64,000 bases of DNA, taken from Nocardioides zeae. GTDB lineage: Bacteria; Actinomycetota; Actinomycetes; Propionibacteriales; Nocardioidaceae. Every line of letters starts with the position of its first letter. The first letter of the stretch is position 1. Shown one piece after another: positions 1 through 8,345 of this stretch. The translations under genes were made by a program, and so were the position numbers. The stretch is from positions 3,782,001 through 3,846,000 of the forward strand of contig NZ_JAUTAN010000001.1 of the NCBI RefSeq assembly GCF_030818655.1, written 5' to 3'. The notes beneath the pieces are model-generated. The model saw nothing but the letters and a program-made list of their open reading frames with translations. It ran no database searches and was not told the DNA's origin.

Positions 1-1
1 C

Positions 2-2116
2 CGCGCCCGCACCCACGCGACGATCGCGCTGCGCGAGGCGGCAGGCGCCTGGCCGGTGCTCGACCGGCTCCTGGCCCTCGCGGTGCCCGACGAGATCACG
101 CTCGACTCCGACGAGATCGCGAGCCTGCTGGAGGACGGTGTCGGCGCCCTGCGCGACCGCGGCGTCGACGTGCTCTGGCCGCGCAGCCTGGGCCACGACC
201 TCACCACCCGCGCCGTGCTCGACCACACGGGAGCCCCGCGCGACGGCGCCCGCGGCAAGCGGGAGGACCTGCTCCACGACGGCCTCTTCGGGCCGGAGGC
301 GATGTTCGCCTTCTCGTGGCAGGTGGCGCTCCACGGCGAGCCCCTGACCCACGACGAGATGGACGAGCTGGCCCGTGCTGCGGCGCCGATCGTCAAGCTG
401 CGCGGCTCCTGGACCGTCGTCGATCCCGAGGTCGCGCGGCGGGCCCGGAAGCGGCTGGTGCGCGCCGTACGGCCGACGCAGGCGCTCGCCGCCGCCCTCA
501 CCGGGGTGGTCGACCTCGACGACGCGCCGGCGGAGGTGATCGTCGGGGCGTCCCTGCTGAAGGTCCGCGAGCGCATCACCGGTGCCGCGAGCCGGGAGCC
601 GGTGCCGCCTCCGGCGGGGCTGGAGGCGACGCTGCGCGACTACCAGCGGCACGGCCTCACCTGGCTGGCCGAGCTGACCGGGCTCGGGCTGGGCGCCTGC
701 CTCGCCGACGACATGGGTCTCGGCAAGACCCTGACGCTCATCGCGCTCCACCTCCACCGGGCCGAGCGGGCGGCGGCCGACCCCGAGCAGCCGCGTCGCC
801 CGACCCTCGTCGTCTGCCCGGCCTCCCTGCTCGGCAACTGGGAGGCGGAGATCCGGCGGTTCGCGCCCGGGGTCCCGGTGCGGCGGTTCCACGGCACGGC
901 GCGCTCGCTCGGCGCGACGACGGAGGAGACCCTCGACGTCGCCACGAGCGCCGAGGGCGACCCCGGGTTCGTGCTGACGACCTACGGCACGATGCGCAGC
1001 GACCTCACCGGCGAGACCCGGGCGCTGGCGGGCCTGCGGTGGGGCCTCGTGGTGGCCGACGAGGCGCAGCACGTGAAGAACCCCGCCTCCGGCACGGCCC
1101 GCGCGCTGCGCCGGCTCGAGACCGACGCGCGGGTCGCGCTCACGGGCACGCCGGTGGAGAACAACCTCACGGAGCTCTGGGCGATCCTCGACTGGGCGAC
1201 ACCCGGTCTGCTCGGCAGCCGCAACGCGTTCCGCAAGGTCTGGGCGGCGCCCATCGAGTCGGGCGTCGACCCGGAGAAGGCGCGGCAGTTCGCCGACCTC
1301 ATCGGGTCGTTCCTGCTCCGTCGCCGCAAGTCCGACCCGGGCATCGCCCCGGAGCTGCCGCCCAAGACCGAGACCGACCACCTGCTCGACCTGACGCGGG
1401 AGCAGGTCGTGCTCTACGAGACCTACGTGCGCGACTGCATGGAGCGCATCCAGCGCTCCGACGAGGACGCCCGGCGCGGCCTGGTGCTCGCGATGCTCAC
1501 CGGGCTCAAGCAAATCTGCAACCACCCCGCCCACTTCCTCAAGCAGAGCCAGGGGCGGATCGCGGGCCGCTCGGAGAAGCTCGACCTGCTCGACGAGCTC
1601 GTGCGCACGGTCGTGGCCGAGGGCTCGTCGGTGCTGGTCTTCACGCAGTACGTCGCGATGGCGCGCCTCGTGGAGCGCCATCTCGCGGCGGCGGGGGTGG
1701 GGCTGCAGCTCCTCCACGGCCAGACGCCGGTCGCCGAGCGCGAGCGCATGGTGGCCGCGTTCCAGGCCGGTCCGGAGGCGGGCGGTCCGCCGGTCTTCCT
1801 GCTCTCCCTGAAGGCCGGCGGCACCGGGCTCAACCTCACGCGCGCCGACCACGTGGTCCACGTCGACCGCTGGTGGAACCCCGCCGTCGAGGAGCAGGCG
1901 ACCGACCGGGCCTACCGGATCGGCCAGACCCGCCCCGTCCAGGTGCACCGCTTCGTCACGCGCGGCACGATCGAGGAGCGCATCGCCGAGCTGCTGCGCC
2001 GCAAGCGCGGTCTGGCCGACGCGGTGCTCGGTCGCGGGGAGGCCGCGCTCACGGAGCTCGACGACGCCGAGCTGCGCGACCTCGTCACGCTGCGCCGCGA
2101 TCCCGGGACGGCCTGA
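2..2116 (+). CDS. SNF2-family DEAD/DEAH helicase, 5' end cut by window
   Basis: ATP-driven double-stranded DNA translocase of the SNF2/RapA group. The frame is open to the first base of the window, so the N-terminus (in this family a large SNF2-associated region) lies outside. Counting from a GTG at 56, Walker A (DDMGLGKT) is near residues 218-225, the DEAQ box near 335, motif III TGTPVENN follows, and the C-terminal helicase lobe carries LHGQTP, GGTGLNLT and the ATDRAYRIGQ arginine-finger motif. All catalytic motifs are intact. The next gene starts 2 bp after the stop and encodes a SWIM zinc-finger protein, the usual partner of this helicase in actinobacteria. The helicase assignment is certain; its process (probably repair or recombination) is inferred. 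Confidence 0.93.
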   Translation, partial: RARTHATIALREAAGAWPVLDRLLALAVPDEITLDSDEIASLLEDGVGALRDRGVDVLWPRSLGHDLTTRAVLDHTGAPRDGARGKREDLLHDGLFGPEAMFAFSWQVALHGEPLTHDEMDELARAAAPIVKLRGSWTVVDPEVARRARKRLVRAVRPTQALAAALTGVVDLDDAPAEVIVGASLLKVRERITGAASREPVPPPAGLEATLRDYQRHGLTWLAELTGLGLGACLADDMGLGKTLTLIALHLHRAERAAADPEQPRRPTLVVCPASLLGNWEAEIRRFAPGVPVRRFHGTARSLGATTEETLDVATSAEGDPGFVLTTYGTMRSDLTGETRALAGLRWGLVVADEAQHVKNPASGTARALRRLETDARVALTGTPVENNLTELWAILDWATPGLLGSRNAFRKVWAAPIESGVDPEKARQFADLIGSFLLRRRKSDPGIAPELPPKTETDHLLDLTREQVVLYETYVRDCMERIQRSDEDARRGLVLAMLTGLKQICNHPAHFLKQSQGRIAGRSEKLDLLDELVRTVVAEGSSVLVFTQYVAMARLVERHLAAAGVGLQLLHGQTPVAERERMVAAFQAGPEAGGPPVFLLSLKAGGTGLNLTRADHVVHVDRWWNPAVEEQATDRAYRIGQTRPVQVHRFVTRGTIEERIAELLRRKRGLADAVLGRGEAALTELDDAELRDLVTLRRDPGTA

Positions 2117-2117
2117 G

Positions 2118-2846
2118 GTGGCGCCAGTGCCGGGACCGGGCTCGGTGCCGGAGGTCCGGGTCACCCACCCGCGCCTGGCGCCCCGCCGGTCGAGCGGCCC
2201 CCGCCCGTGGTGGGCGAAGGCGTGGGCCCGCGCCGTCGAGGAGGCGGCCTTCGCCGAGCGCGACCTGCGTGACGGGTCCCGGCTGGCCCGCGCCGGCATG
2301 GTGGGCGCGATCGGGATCGGGCCGGGCTCGGCGCTGGCGGCCGTGCGCGACGACGACGACGCCTGGACCGTGACGGTCGAGGTGCCCCGGTGCGACGACG
2401 AGGCCCTCGCCGGCCTCGTCGAGGTGGTCGCCGCCGAGGCGGGTCGCATCGCCGCGCTCCTGGCGGGCGATCTGCCCCACCAGCTCGTCGAGGAGGCGGA
2501 GGAGGTGGGGGCCGAGCTGCTGCCGTACGGCGGCGAGCTCGCCACCACCTGCACCTGTCCGCACACGCTGGATCCCTGCGCCCACGCGCTCGCCGTGCTC
2601 GTGCAGCTCGGCTGGCTGCTGGCGGAGGATCCGTTCGTGCTGCTCGCGCTCCGTGGTCTGCCGCGGGAGGACCTGCTGGTCCGCCTGCACGCGCGGGGCC
2701 CGGCGCCGACCGGAGCGACCGGGGACCCCGACCAGCCGGACCAACCCGACGGGCCCGACGAGCTCGACGTGGCGGTCGATGCCGCGCTCCGGGCCGCCCG
2801 GTTGCTGGCGGCCCTCGAGCGGGGCGAGGTGCCGGAGCGCTGGTGA
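2118..2846 (+). CDS. SWIM zinc-finger protein, helicase partner
   Basis: A 242-aa protein with a SWIM-type zinc finger: CTC then CPH and CAH (CxCx(n)CxH) near residues 140-155, in the segment TCTCPHTLDPCAHALAVL. The N-terminal half has the RPWWAKAW signature of the actinobacterial SWIM family, and the C-terminal tail is a low-complexity stretch of DQPDQPD and GPDELD. SWIM fingers bind DNA or protein. Position immediately after the SNF2 helicase (start GTG 2 bp past its stop) implies co-translation and a joint function. The start is fixed by this tight spacing. Exact biochemical role unknown. Confidence 0.85.
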   Translation: MAPVPGPGSVPEVRVTHPRLAPRRSSGPRPWWAKAWARAVEEAAFAERDLRDGSRLARAGMVGAIGIGPGSALAAVRDDDDAWTVTVEVPRCDDEALAGLVEVVAAEAGRIAALLAGDLPHQLVEEAEEVGAELLPYGGELATTCTCPHTLDPCAHALAVLVQLGWLLAEDPFVLLALRGLPREDLLVRLHARGPAPTGATGDPDQPDQPDGPDELDVAVDAALRAARLLAALERGEVPERW

Positions 2847-2865
2847 CGTGCGCCCTGCCCGGGCT

Positions 2866-3516
2866 CTAGCGGTCGGCCACCAGCATCGACGCGCCGAGCC
2901 CGACCATCATCACGCCCCCGGTCGCGCCGAGGCGGTCGAGACGGGCGGGCCGGCGGGCGAACCAGGCGCGGGCCTGCGAGGCGACCAGGGCCCAGACGGA
3001 GTCCGACACGACCGCCATCGCGGCGAACGCGAGCCCGAGCGTGGCCACCTGGAGCCCCGTCGTACCGGCCGACGGGTCGGTGAACTGCGGCAGGAAGGCG
3101 ACGAAGAAGACGAGCGTCTTGGGGTTGGTGACCCCGACGAGCGCCCCGACCCGCAGCGCGGAGAGCGGGGAGGTGGCGGGTGCCGCCTCCGCAGCGGCGC
3201 TGGCCTCCTCGAGGGTCCGCCGGGCGTCGGCGCGGTGGCGGACGGCCTGGATGCCGAGGTAGACGACGTAGACGGCGCCCACGATCTTCACCACGGTGTA
3301 CGCCGTCGCGCTCGCCGCGACCACCGCGCCGAGGCCGACGGCGACGAGCAGCACCTGCACGAAGATGCCCGTGCCGTTGCCCACGACCGACAGCAGCGCG
3401 TCGCGACGTCCGACCGTCAGGGCACGGCCGATCGTGAAGAGGAGGCTGGGTCCGGGCAGCTGGATGAACAGGAGCGAGGCGAGGAGGAAGGCTCCCCACT
3501 GGTGGAGTTCGGGCAC
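2866..3516 (-). CDS. LysE/RhtB family amino-acid exporter
   Basis: A 216-aa inner-membrane protein with the LysE translocator pattern: an N-terminal helix ending in the family signature PGPSLLF (about residues 21-27), several hydrophobic helices, a hydrophilic loop near residues 75-105, and the conserved GVTNPKTLVFF motif about residue 130. Members export amino acids or small metabolites. It follows the TetR gene (57 bp gap, same strand), so the TetR protein probably controls it. Start is a GTG. Substrate cannot be told from the sequence. Confidence 0.88.
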   Translation of the reverse strand: MPELHQWGAFLLASLLFIQLPGPSLLFTIGRALTVGRRDALLSVVGNGTGIFVQVLLVAVGLGAVVAASATAYTVVKIVGAVYVVYLGIQAVRHRADARRTLEEASAAAEAAPATSPLSALRVGALVGVTNPKTLVFFVAFLPQFTDPSAGTTGLQVATLGLAFAAMAVVSDSVWALVASQARAWFARRPARLDRLGATGGVMMVGLGASMLVADR

Positions 3517-3573
3517 GGAGCGATGGTCGGGGTGGCCGGGCCGCTTCGCAAGCCGTTTCGCGGAACTCGTCGC

Positions 3574-4131
3574 TCAGGCGACCCCGAACCCCCGCAGCGC
3601 CATGCCGTGCAGCAGCTCCCGCATCGCGGCGTCGGGCAGCAGCGCGCTGTGCGGCGTCGAGTTCAGCAGGCCGAAGGTGGCGTGCGCGGTGGCGCGGGCG
3701 GCCTCGAGGCCGAGGTGCGGGTCGAGCTCGCGGAGCCGGTCGGCCCACACGTCGACGTACGCACGCTGGAGCCGGCGCACCTGCTCCCGCGCCTCGTCGG
3801 GCAGCGAGCTCCAGTCACGGTCCTGCACGACGATGAGGTCGCGGTGGTCGAGCGCGAAGGAGAGGTGCCAGTCGACGAGCGCGTCGAGCGCCGCGCGCGG
3901 GGAGTCGGCGGCCTCGACCCGCTCCAGGCCCACCCGCAGCAGCTCCTCGCTGATCCCGACGAGGAGCTCCGCCAGCAGCGCGTCCTTCGACGCGAAGTGC
4001 TTGTAGAGCGCCGGACCGGAGATCCCGCAGGCGGCGCCGATGTCGGTGACGGCGACTCCGTGGAAGCCGCGGCGGGCGAAGAGCGCGGCCGCGGTGGCGA
4101 GGATCTGCTCGCGGCGGGTCGGCGTGGTCAC
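3574..4131 (-). CDS. TetR-family transcriptional repressor
   Basis: A 185-aa regulator. Residues 5-52 form the TetR helix-turn-helix (ILATAAALFARRGFHG, then GISGPALYKHF), and the rest is an all-helical ligand/dimer domain with an AxxxHLSF-type segment resembling actinobacterial TetR_C domains. It starts with GTG 11 bp from an imperfect palindrome (4142-4155) suited to autoregulation, and the LysE exporter gene follows 57 bp downstream. The likely role is ligand-controlled repression of the exporter; the ligand is unknown. Confidence 0.88.
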   Translation of the reverse strand: MTTPTRREQILATAAALFARRGFHGVAVTDIGAACGISGPALYKHFASKDALLAELLVGISEELLRVGLERVEAADSPRAALDALVDWHLSFALDHRDLIVVQDRDWSSLPDEAREQVRRLQRAYVDVWADRLRELDPHLGLEAARATAHATFGLLNSTPHSALLPDAAMRELLHGMALRGFGVA

Positions 4132-4141
4132 GGGGCTCAGG

Positions 4142-4155
4142 TTAACGGTCGTTCA
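4142..4155. promoter_or_regulatory. Candidate TetR operator
   Basis: The imperfect palindrome TTAACGGTCGTTCA (TnAACGnnCGTTnA) lies 11 bp upstream of the TetR start, in the space between the TetR gene and the zinc-ribbon gene. Its symmetry and location fit an autoregulatory TetR site. Not tested. Confidence 0.45.
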
Positions 4156-4274
4156 CCACCGGGCGGTACGGGCCAGCGGGTTAGACCACGCACGGTCGGG
4201 GTAGACGACGCCGCCAGCCGGACCCGCCCCTTGCGGCTCCCGGCCTCGACACGACCCTGACCGAGGAGCTGCTC

Positions 4275-5780
4275 ATGTCCACCTGCACCGCCTGCGGCGG
4301 CGAGATCACCCCGGGCTCCGCCTTCTGCGACCGCTGCGGCACCCCCGTCGACGCGGGCTCGAACGCGCCGTACGGCGGGAGCACGTCCGGCGACGCCCCC
4401 ACCTCCGTGGGCGAGCCCTACCCGCCGCAGGGCGGTGGCTACGGCGACCAGTCCTACGGGAACCAGCCCTACGGGCAGGGCTATGGCCAGCAGGGGTACG
4501 GGCAGCAGGGCTACGGGCAGCAGGGCTACGGCCAGGGCTACGACCAGGGCTACGACCAGGGCCAGGGCTACGGCCAGGGCTACGACCAGGGCCAGGGCTA
4601 CGGGCAGGGGTACGGGCAGGGGTACGGGCAGGGCTACAGCCAGGGCTACCCGCAGGCGCCGGGAGGGTACGGCGGCGGGTTCGGCCCCGGCGGGCCCGGC
4701 GGGCCCGGCGGCCCGGGTGGCCAGGGTGGCAAGAAGGGCAAGGGCATCTGGATCGTCGTCGGCGCCGTGGTGCTCGTGCTCGCGATCGTCGCGGCGATCG
4801 TCGTCTTCTTCGTCGTCAACCGGGACGACAGCAACGACGGCGACAACGACCGTGACCGCGACCGCGACACCTCGACAGGCATCGAGCTCGGCGCGACGAA
4901 CGAGTTCGACGTGACCGACGGCCGGGTCGAGGTGGAGCTGGAGGGCGTGGAGGAGAACCAGCTGGTGCTGCTCGCGGCCGAGGGCAACGGCGACCTGGGG
5001 GAGCCGGACGTCGACGCCGACGAGTTCGTGATGCTCGAGACGTGGGAGGGCGACGACCCGTTCGCGGTCTGGGCTGCGGCCGAGGACGGCACGCAGACGA
5101 TCACGCTGGACTACTCCGGTGACGCCGACACCGTCGAGCTGTTCGTCGACGTGATCTCGGCGAACGACCTCGAGCCCGGCGACGAGGTGCCGGTGGAGGA
5201 CGGCGCGCCGATCGGGGCGGCGTTCTTCGACCTGACGAGCTCCGACTACCTGGTGCCGGAGGGGCTGTTCACGACGGACGCCGCCGAGTACTTCTGCGGT
5301 GACGGCGAGGGGTGCTACCTCTACGACGAGACCCTCGTGGTGGCGACCGAGCCGGGCCTCACGCTCCCGGAGCCCGGCGTGCCGGCTGACGAGCAGCCCA
5401 CCGACGAGCCGACCGAGCCGGCCGGCGACCTGGCCGAGGGCCGGTTCCCCAACGGCATGACCTTCAACTCGCCGACCACGCTCGCGGACCCGACCGCCGA
5501 GGGCGAGCCGGCGCTGGCCAGCCTCGACTTCCAGGTGACGACGGGGGGCTCGATGACGGTCGACGCGACCAACCTCTACCCCGACTTCGACATCCGGATC
5601 GCGGTGTACGACGCGGAGGGCACCACCGTCTGCTCGGCGAACGACGCCGAGGTGTTCGGCGACGAGACCTGCTCGTTCGAGGCGGTGCCCGGCACCTACA
5701 CGGTGCTCATCGCGGCGGACGTGACGGACGTGCTCCCGAGCGCCGACCCGGACGACTACATCTCGGTCTACCTCAACTGA
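4275..5780 (+). CDS. Zinc-ribbon, Gly-Tyr-Gln-rich single-pass membrane protein
   Basis: A 501-aa protein of unknown function with four parts. Residues 1-25 are a zinc ribbon (CTACGGEI then CDRCG, two CxxC knuckles). Residues about 50-155 are a low-complexity Gly/Tyr/Gln/Pro tract built on repeats of QQGYG, GYDQG and GQGYG, ending in GGPGGPGG. Residues about 158-182 are one membrane helix. The remainder is an acidic exported region, with a [15 protein letters not shown] linker and a C-terminal beta-sandwich-like domain (last ~115 aa) resembling pre-peptidase domains. The expected topology places the zinc ribbon and GYQ tract in the cytosol. SD GAGGAG sits 6 nt before ATG. It ends in a strong bidirectional terminator. 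Confidence 0.8.
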   Translation: MSTCTACGGEITPGSAFCDRCGTPVDAGSNAPYGGSTSGDAPTSVGEPYPPQGGGYGDQSYGNQPYGQGYGQQGYGQQGYGQQGYGQGYDQGYDQGQGYGQGYDQGQGYGQGYGQGYGQGYSQGYPQAPGGYGGGFGPGGPGGPGGPGGQGGKKGKGIWIVVGAVVLVLAIVAAIVVFFVVNRDDSNDGDNDRDRDRDTSTGIELGATNEFDVTDGRVEVELEGVEENQLVLLAAEGNGDLGEPDVDADEFVMLETWEGDDPFAVWAAAEDGTQTITLDYSGDADTVELFVDVISANDLEPGDEVPVEDGAPIGAAFFDLTSSDYLVPEGLFTTDAAEYFCGDGEGCYLYDETLVVATEPGLTLPEPGVPADEQPTDEPTEPAGDLAEGRFPNGMTFNSPTTLADPTAEGEPALASLDFQVTTGGSMTVDATNLYPDFDIRIAVYDAEGTTVCSANDAEVFGDETCSFEAVPGTYTVLIAADVTDVLPSADPDDYISVYLN

Positions 5781-5787
5781 CCCCCGC

Positions 5788-5834
5788 GGTCGTGGTGCGA
5801 GGCCTGCGGAATCCGCGGGGCTCGCACCACGACC
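5788..5834. terminator. Bidirectional terminator
   Basis: A near-perfect 47-nt hairpin: outer arms of 14 bp (GGTCGTGGTGCGAG with its exact complement), a single G-G mismatch, seven more pairs including one G-U, and a 3-nt AAT loop. It lies between two converging genes and can serve both. There is no long T tract on either side. Confidence 0.75.
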
Positions 5835-5877
5835 CGGGTCAGGACCGGGTCAGCACCGGGTCAGGACCGGGTCAGGA
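5834..5877. repeat. Four tandem 11-bp repeats
   Basis: Four head-to-tail copies of CCGGGTCAGGA (the second has C at position 10) directly follow the terminator hairpin and run 6 bp into the 3' end of the EcsC-like gene. Copy number may vary by slippage. Confidence 0.8.
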
Positions 5878-6558
5878 GGCCTTCTTCGGGCGGGCCAGGA
5901 GCTCGCTCGCGGCGTACCGGCCCAGCTGCCACGTCGCCCAGCCGTCCGCGGTCATGCCGACCACGCCGCCCAGCACGGGCACGCGGCGGCTCACGGTGAC
6001 GGCGAAGCGCTTGCCCATGACGCGGGTGATGAGGTCGACGGCGACCTCGTTCGACAGCCGCACGTCGAGCTCGGGGTCGTGCTGCGGCGCGGTCGCGATC
6101 GCCATCGGCGGCGCCGGGATGGTCTTCTTCTTGAGCATGCGCTTGACCTCGCCGGGTCCCATCATGCAGGCGAGCACGGCGTTCTGGACCCGGGGATCGT
6201 CGAGGTCGTAGCCCCGCAGGTGGGCCGTGATCGCGATGAGCCGGGCCTGGATCATCGTCAGCCCCGAGATGTTCGCGGGGATGGTCACGGCCACCGTCAC
6301 GATGCCGCCGACGTTGGTCAGCAGGCCCTGGGCGCCGGCGTACTGGGCGTGCCGCAGCTGTGCCGCCTTGATCGCGGCCTCGACGTCGCCGTCGTGGTCG
6401 GCCAGGTAGGAGGCGGCCGCCTCGGCGGCCGGCTTGAGTGGTCCGGCTCCGTGGATGGCGTGGTGCAACGCCTTCCGCACGAACCCGGATGTCAGCTTGG
6501 GTGCCACGGTCGGCACGTTGGACGCGGCCGCTCGGCCCAGTGTCTGCTTCAGCCCCAT
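5872..6558 (-). CDS. EcsC-family protein
   Basis: A 228-aa protein resembling the EcsC family: amphipathic N-terminus (LGRAAASNVPTVAPK), glycine-rich hydrophobic helices (GAQGLLTNVGGIVTV and PANISGLTMIQARLI) in the middle, and a C-terminal glycine zipper-like segment (VLGGVVGMTADG). Family members are membrane-associated helical proteins of unclear function; EcsC is named after an ABC-transporter operon of Bacillus. No transporter genes are adjacent here. A TACGAT box 6 nt before ATG suggests a leaderless transcript. Its stop lies inside the 11-bp repeat array. Confidence 0.75.
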   Translation of the reverse strand: MGLKQTLGRAAASNVPTVAPKLTSGFVRKALHHAIHGAGPLKPAAEAAASYLADHDGDVEAAIKAAQLRHAQYAGAQGLLTNVGGIVTVAVTIPANISGLTMIQARLIAITAHLRGYDLDDPRVQNAVLACMMGPGEVKRMLKKKTIPAPPMAIATAPQHDPELDVRLSNEVAVDLITRVMGKRFAVTVSRRVPVLGGVVGMTADGWATWQLGRYAASELLARPKKAS

Positions 6559-6609
6559 GCGCAGATCGTAGGGAGCACCCGGTCATGCGGCCCCGCGTAC
6601 GTTGGAGCC

Positions 6610-7287
6610 GTGCCCGTCGAACCGCCTCCCACCTACTGGGACTTCGGCGACCCGCGCCTGCGCACGCTCGACGATGACGTGGTCGGCGCGGGGGCCGACT
6701 TGGAGCCGGGGACCCTCCTCGCGGCGTACCGCAGCGGGCAGTTCCCGATGCCCGAGGACGACCACCTCCTGTGGTTCTCGCCGTTGCGCCGCGGCGTGCT
6801 GCCGCTCGACGAGGTGCGGGTCAGCCGCTCGCTGCGCCGGGCCCGGCGCGACTTCGACATCCGCGTCGACACGGCGTTCGCCGAGGTCGTCGCCGGGTGC
6901 GCCGACCCGTCGCGCAGCGGGGCATGGATCGACGACCGCGTCGCGGAGGCCTACGGCTGCCTCCACGACCTCGGCTGGGCGCACTCGGTGGAGGCGTGGC
7001 AGGGGGACGAGCTCGTCGGCGGCCTGTACGGCGTGGCGATCGGCGGGCTGTTCGCCGGCGAGTCGATGTTCCACCGGGTCCGCGACGCCTCGAAGGTGGC
7101 ACTCGTCGGACTGGTCGAGCTGCTCGCCGCCGATGCGGCCGAGCTCCCCGCGCCACGCCTGCTCGACGTGCAGTGGCGGACGCCGCACCTCGCGAGCCTC
7201 GGCGTCGTCGAGGTGGACCGGGCGGAGTACCTGGCGCGGCTGGAGCGCGCGCTGACCCTGCCGCTGCCGGCGCCCTTCGACCACTGA
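6610..7287 (+). CDS. aat: Leucyl/phenylalanyl-tRNA--protein transferase
   Basis: Cytosolic N-end-rule enzyme that moves Leu or Phe from aminoacyl-tRNA to N-terminal Arg or Lys of proteins, marking them for ClpS/ClpAP-type degradation. The 225-aa sequence covers the family: FPMP (about residue 48) with FSPLRRG, the conserved GCADP, HSVEAW, GGLYGVAIGGLFAGESMF core, and the DVQWRTPHLASLG signature near the end. The start GTG (VPVEPPPTYWDFGDP) is preceded by TACGTT 6 nt upstream, the leaderless arrangement. The transcription unit seems monocistronic. Confidence 0.93.
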   Translation: MPVEPPPTYWDFGDPRLRTLDDDVVGAGADLEPGTLLAAYRSGQFPMPEDDHLLWFSPLRRGVLPLDEVRVSRSLRRARRDFDIRVDTAFAEVVAGCADPSRSGAWIDDRVAEAYGCLHDLGWAHSVEAWQGDELVGGLYGVAIGGLFAGESMFHRVRDASKVALVGLVELLAADAAELPAPRLLDVQWRTPHLASLGVVEVDRAEYLARLERALTLPLPAPFDH

Positions 7288-7398
7288 GAAATTCCTGAGT
7301 CGGTCGGGTTTGGCGCGGTGCGGCCCGGGGATGGTGCCGCTCGCGCCACCGCCGCCGACGTGCGGACGCGGGTGGCCCCCCGAGACCTAGGAGCCTTC

Positions 7399-7800
7399 AT
7401 GAAGCGTGTTCTTTCCGTCGCTGCGCTGGTGCTCGCCGGCGCCTCCCTCACCGCCTGCGGCGGTGGCGTGGACGCCCCCACCGACGCCAGCGAGGACGAC
7501 TTCTGCGGTGTCGCCGGCGGGACGGCGATCCTCGAGTACTTCGACCAGGAGAACGAGGAGTTCAACGCGGAGGACTACGCCAACGACCTCGCCGACGTCG
7601 GCACGCCCGAGGGCATCAGCGAGGACGCGCGCGAGGGCTTCGAGGTCGTCGTGACGGAGTTCCGCGACGCCGGCAACGGTCTCGGCGAGGAGGAGATCAA
7701 CGACCTCGACGACGAGAAGATCAGCGAGGACGACAACGACAAGGTCGACGCCTTCGGCGACTACGTGAGCGACACCTGCGGTGAGGAAGGCATGTTCTGA
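7399..7800 (+). CDS. Small acidic lipoprotein, PTDASEDDFC family member 1
   Basis: A 133-aa predicted lipoprotein: signal peptide MKRVLSVAALVLAGASL with lipobox LTAC (Cys about residue 20), then a ~100-aa strongly acidic domain opening with PTDASEDDFC, containing GTPEGI and DAREGFE, and closing with GDYVSDTC. The first and last cysteines probably pair. First of five adjacent paralogues, so recent tandem duplication is evident. SD TAGGAG lies 5 nt before ATG; the RBS, start and signal peptide are nearly the same as in the next gene. No known domain recognised. Confidence 0.85.
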   Translation: MKRVLSVAALVLAGASLTACGGGVDAPTDASEDDFCGVAGGTAILEYFDQENEEFNAEDYANDLADVGTPEGISEDAREGFEVVVTEFRDAGNGLGEEEINDLDDEKISEDDNDKVDAFGDYVSDTCGEEGMF

Positions 7801-7812
7801 CGGTCCGCCGTC

Positions 7813-7829
7813 CCGCCGGCCCCCGGCGG
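7813..7829 (+). terminator. Intergenic hairpin between paralogues
   Basis: A 7-bp perfect stem (CCGCCGG with CCGGCGG, CCC loop) 12 bp after the stop of the first lipoprotein gene. It could be a weak terminator or a processing site between the two duplicated genes; no T tract follows. Confidence 0.45.
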
Positions 7830-7876
7830 AGCACCGCGTGTGACCCGATGACATCCCCGAGATCGAGGAGACTTCC

Positions 7877-8248
7877 ATGAAGCGAGTTCTGTCCGCCGCC
7901 GCCCTCGTGCTGGCCGGCGCCACCCTGACCGCCTGCGGCGGCGCCCCGACCGACGCCAGCGAGTCCGACTTCTGCGACGCGATGACGAGTGCCGGCCAGT
8001 CCATCGTCGAGCAGGGCGAGAAGGACGGCGACGAGAAGGTCGACTTCGGCGACGCCATCGACGAGCTCGAGAGCACGGGCACGCCGGAGGGCATCTCCGA
8101 CGACGCCCGGGAGGGCTTCGAGTCCGTCCTCGACGCGATGAAGGAGCTCGACGGCAAGACCGTCGACGAGGTCAACGACGAGAGCGACGACCTCGACGGC
8201 GACGACGAGTTCGGCGACTACTACCTCGAGACCTGCAGCGGCGCCTGA
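7877..8248 (+). CDS. Small acidic lipoprotein, PTDASEDDFC family member 2
   Basis: A 123-aa predicted lipoprotein nearly identical at its N-terminus to the previous gene product (MKRVLSAAALVLAGATL, lipobox LTAC). Its domain starts PTDASESDFC and ends GDYYLETC, with GTPEGISDDAREGFE in the middle. SD GAGGAG sits 6 nt before ATG. A strong terminator follows, so this gene and its neighbour make one unit separate from the next three. Function unknown; secretion to the outer face of the membrane is inferred from the lipobox. Confidence 0.85.
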   Translation: MKRVLSAAALVLAGATLTACGGAPTDASESDFCDAMTSAGQSIVEQGEKDGDEKVDFGDAIDELESTGTPEGISDDAREGFESVLDAMKELDGKTVDEVNDESDDLDGDDEFGDYYLETCSGA

Positions 8249-8269
8249 CGGTCCCGCAGCAGCGTCCAG

Positions 8270-8307
8270 CACGAGGCGCCGGTGGCTCACGCCGCCGGCG
8301 CCTCGTG
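8270..8307 (+). terminator. Rho-independent-like terminator
   Basis: A 13-bp perfect stem (CACGAGGCGCCGG paired with its complement) with a 12-nt loop, 22 bp after the second lipoprotein stop, followed by ATGTTT. It separates the lipoprotein pair from the DUF2510-type gene. Confidence 0.75.
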
Positions 8308-8345
8308 ATGTTTCGGGGAGGTGCGCGTCGTACACAATGTGGCCG

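Noticed and set aside
2653..4260. Long plus-strand frame over the LysE and TetR genes
   Set aside because: Composition is repetitive Arg/Gly/Ala, it lacks an RBS, and it is the complement of two clear genes on the other strand.
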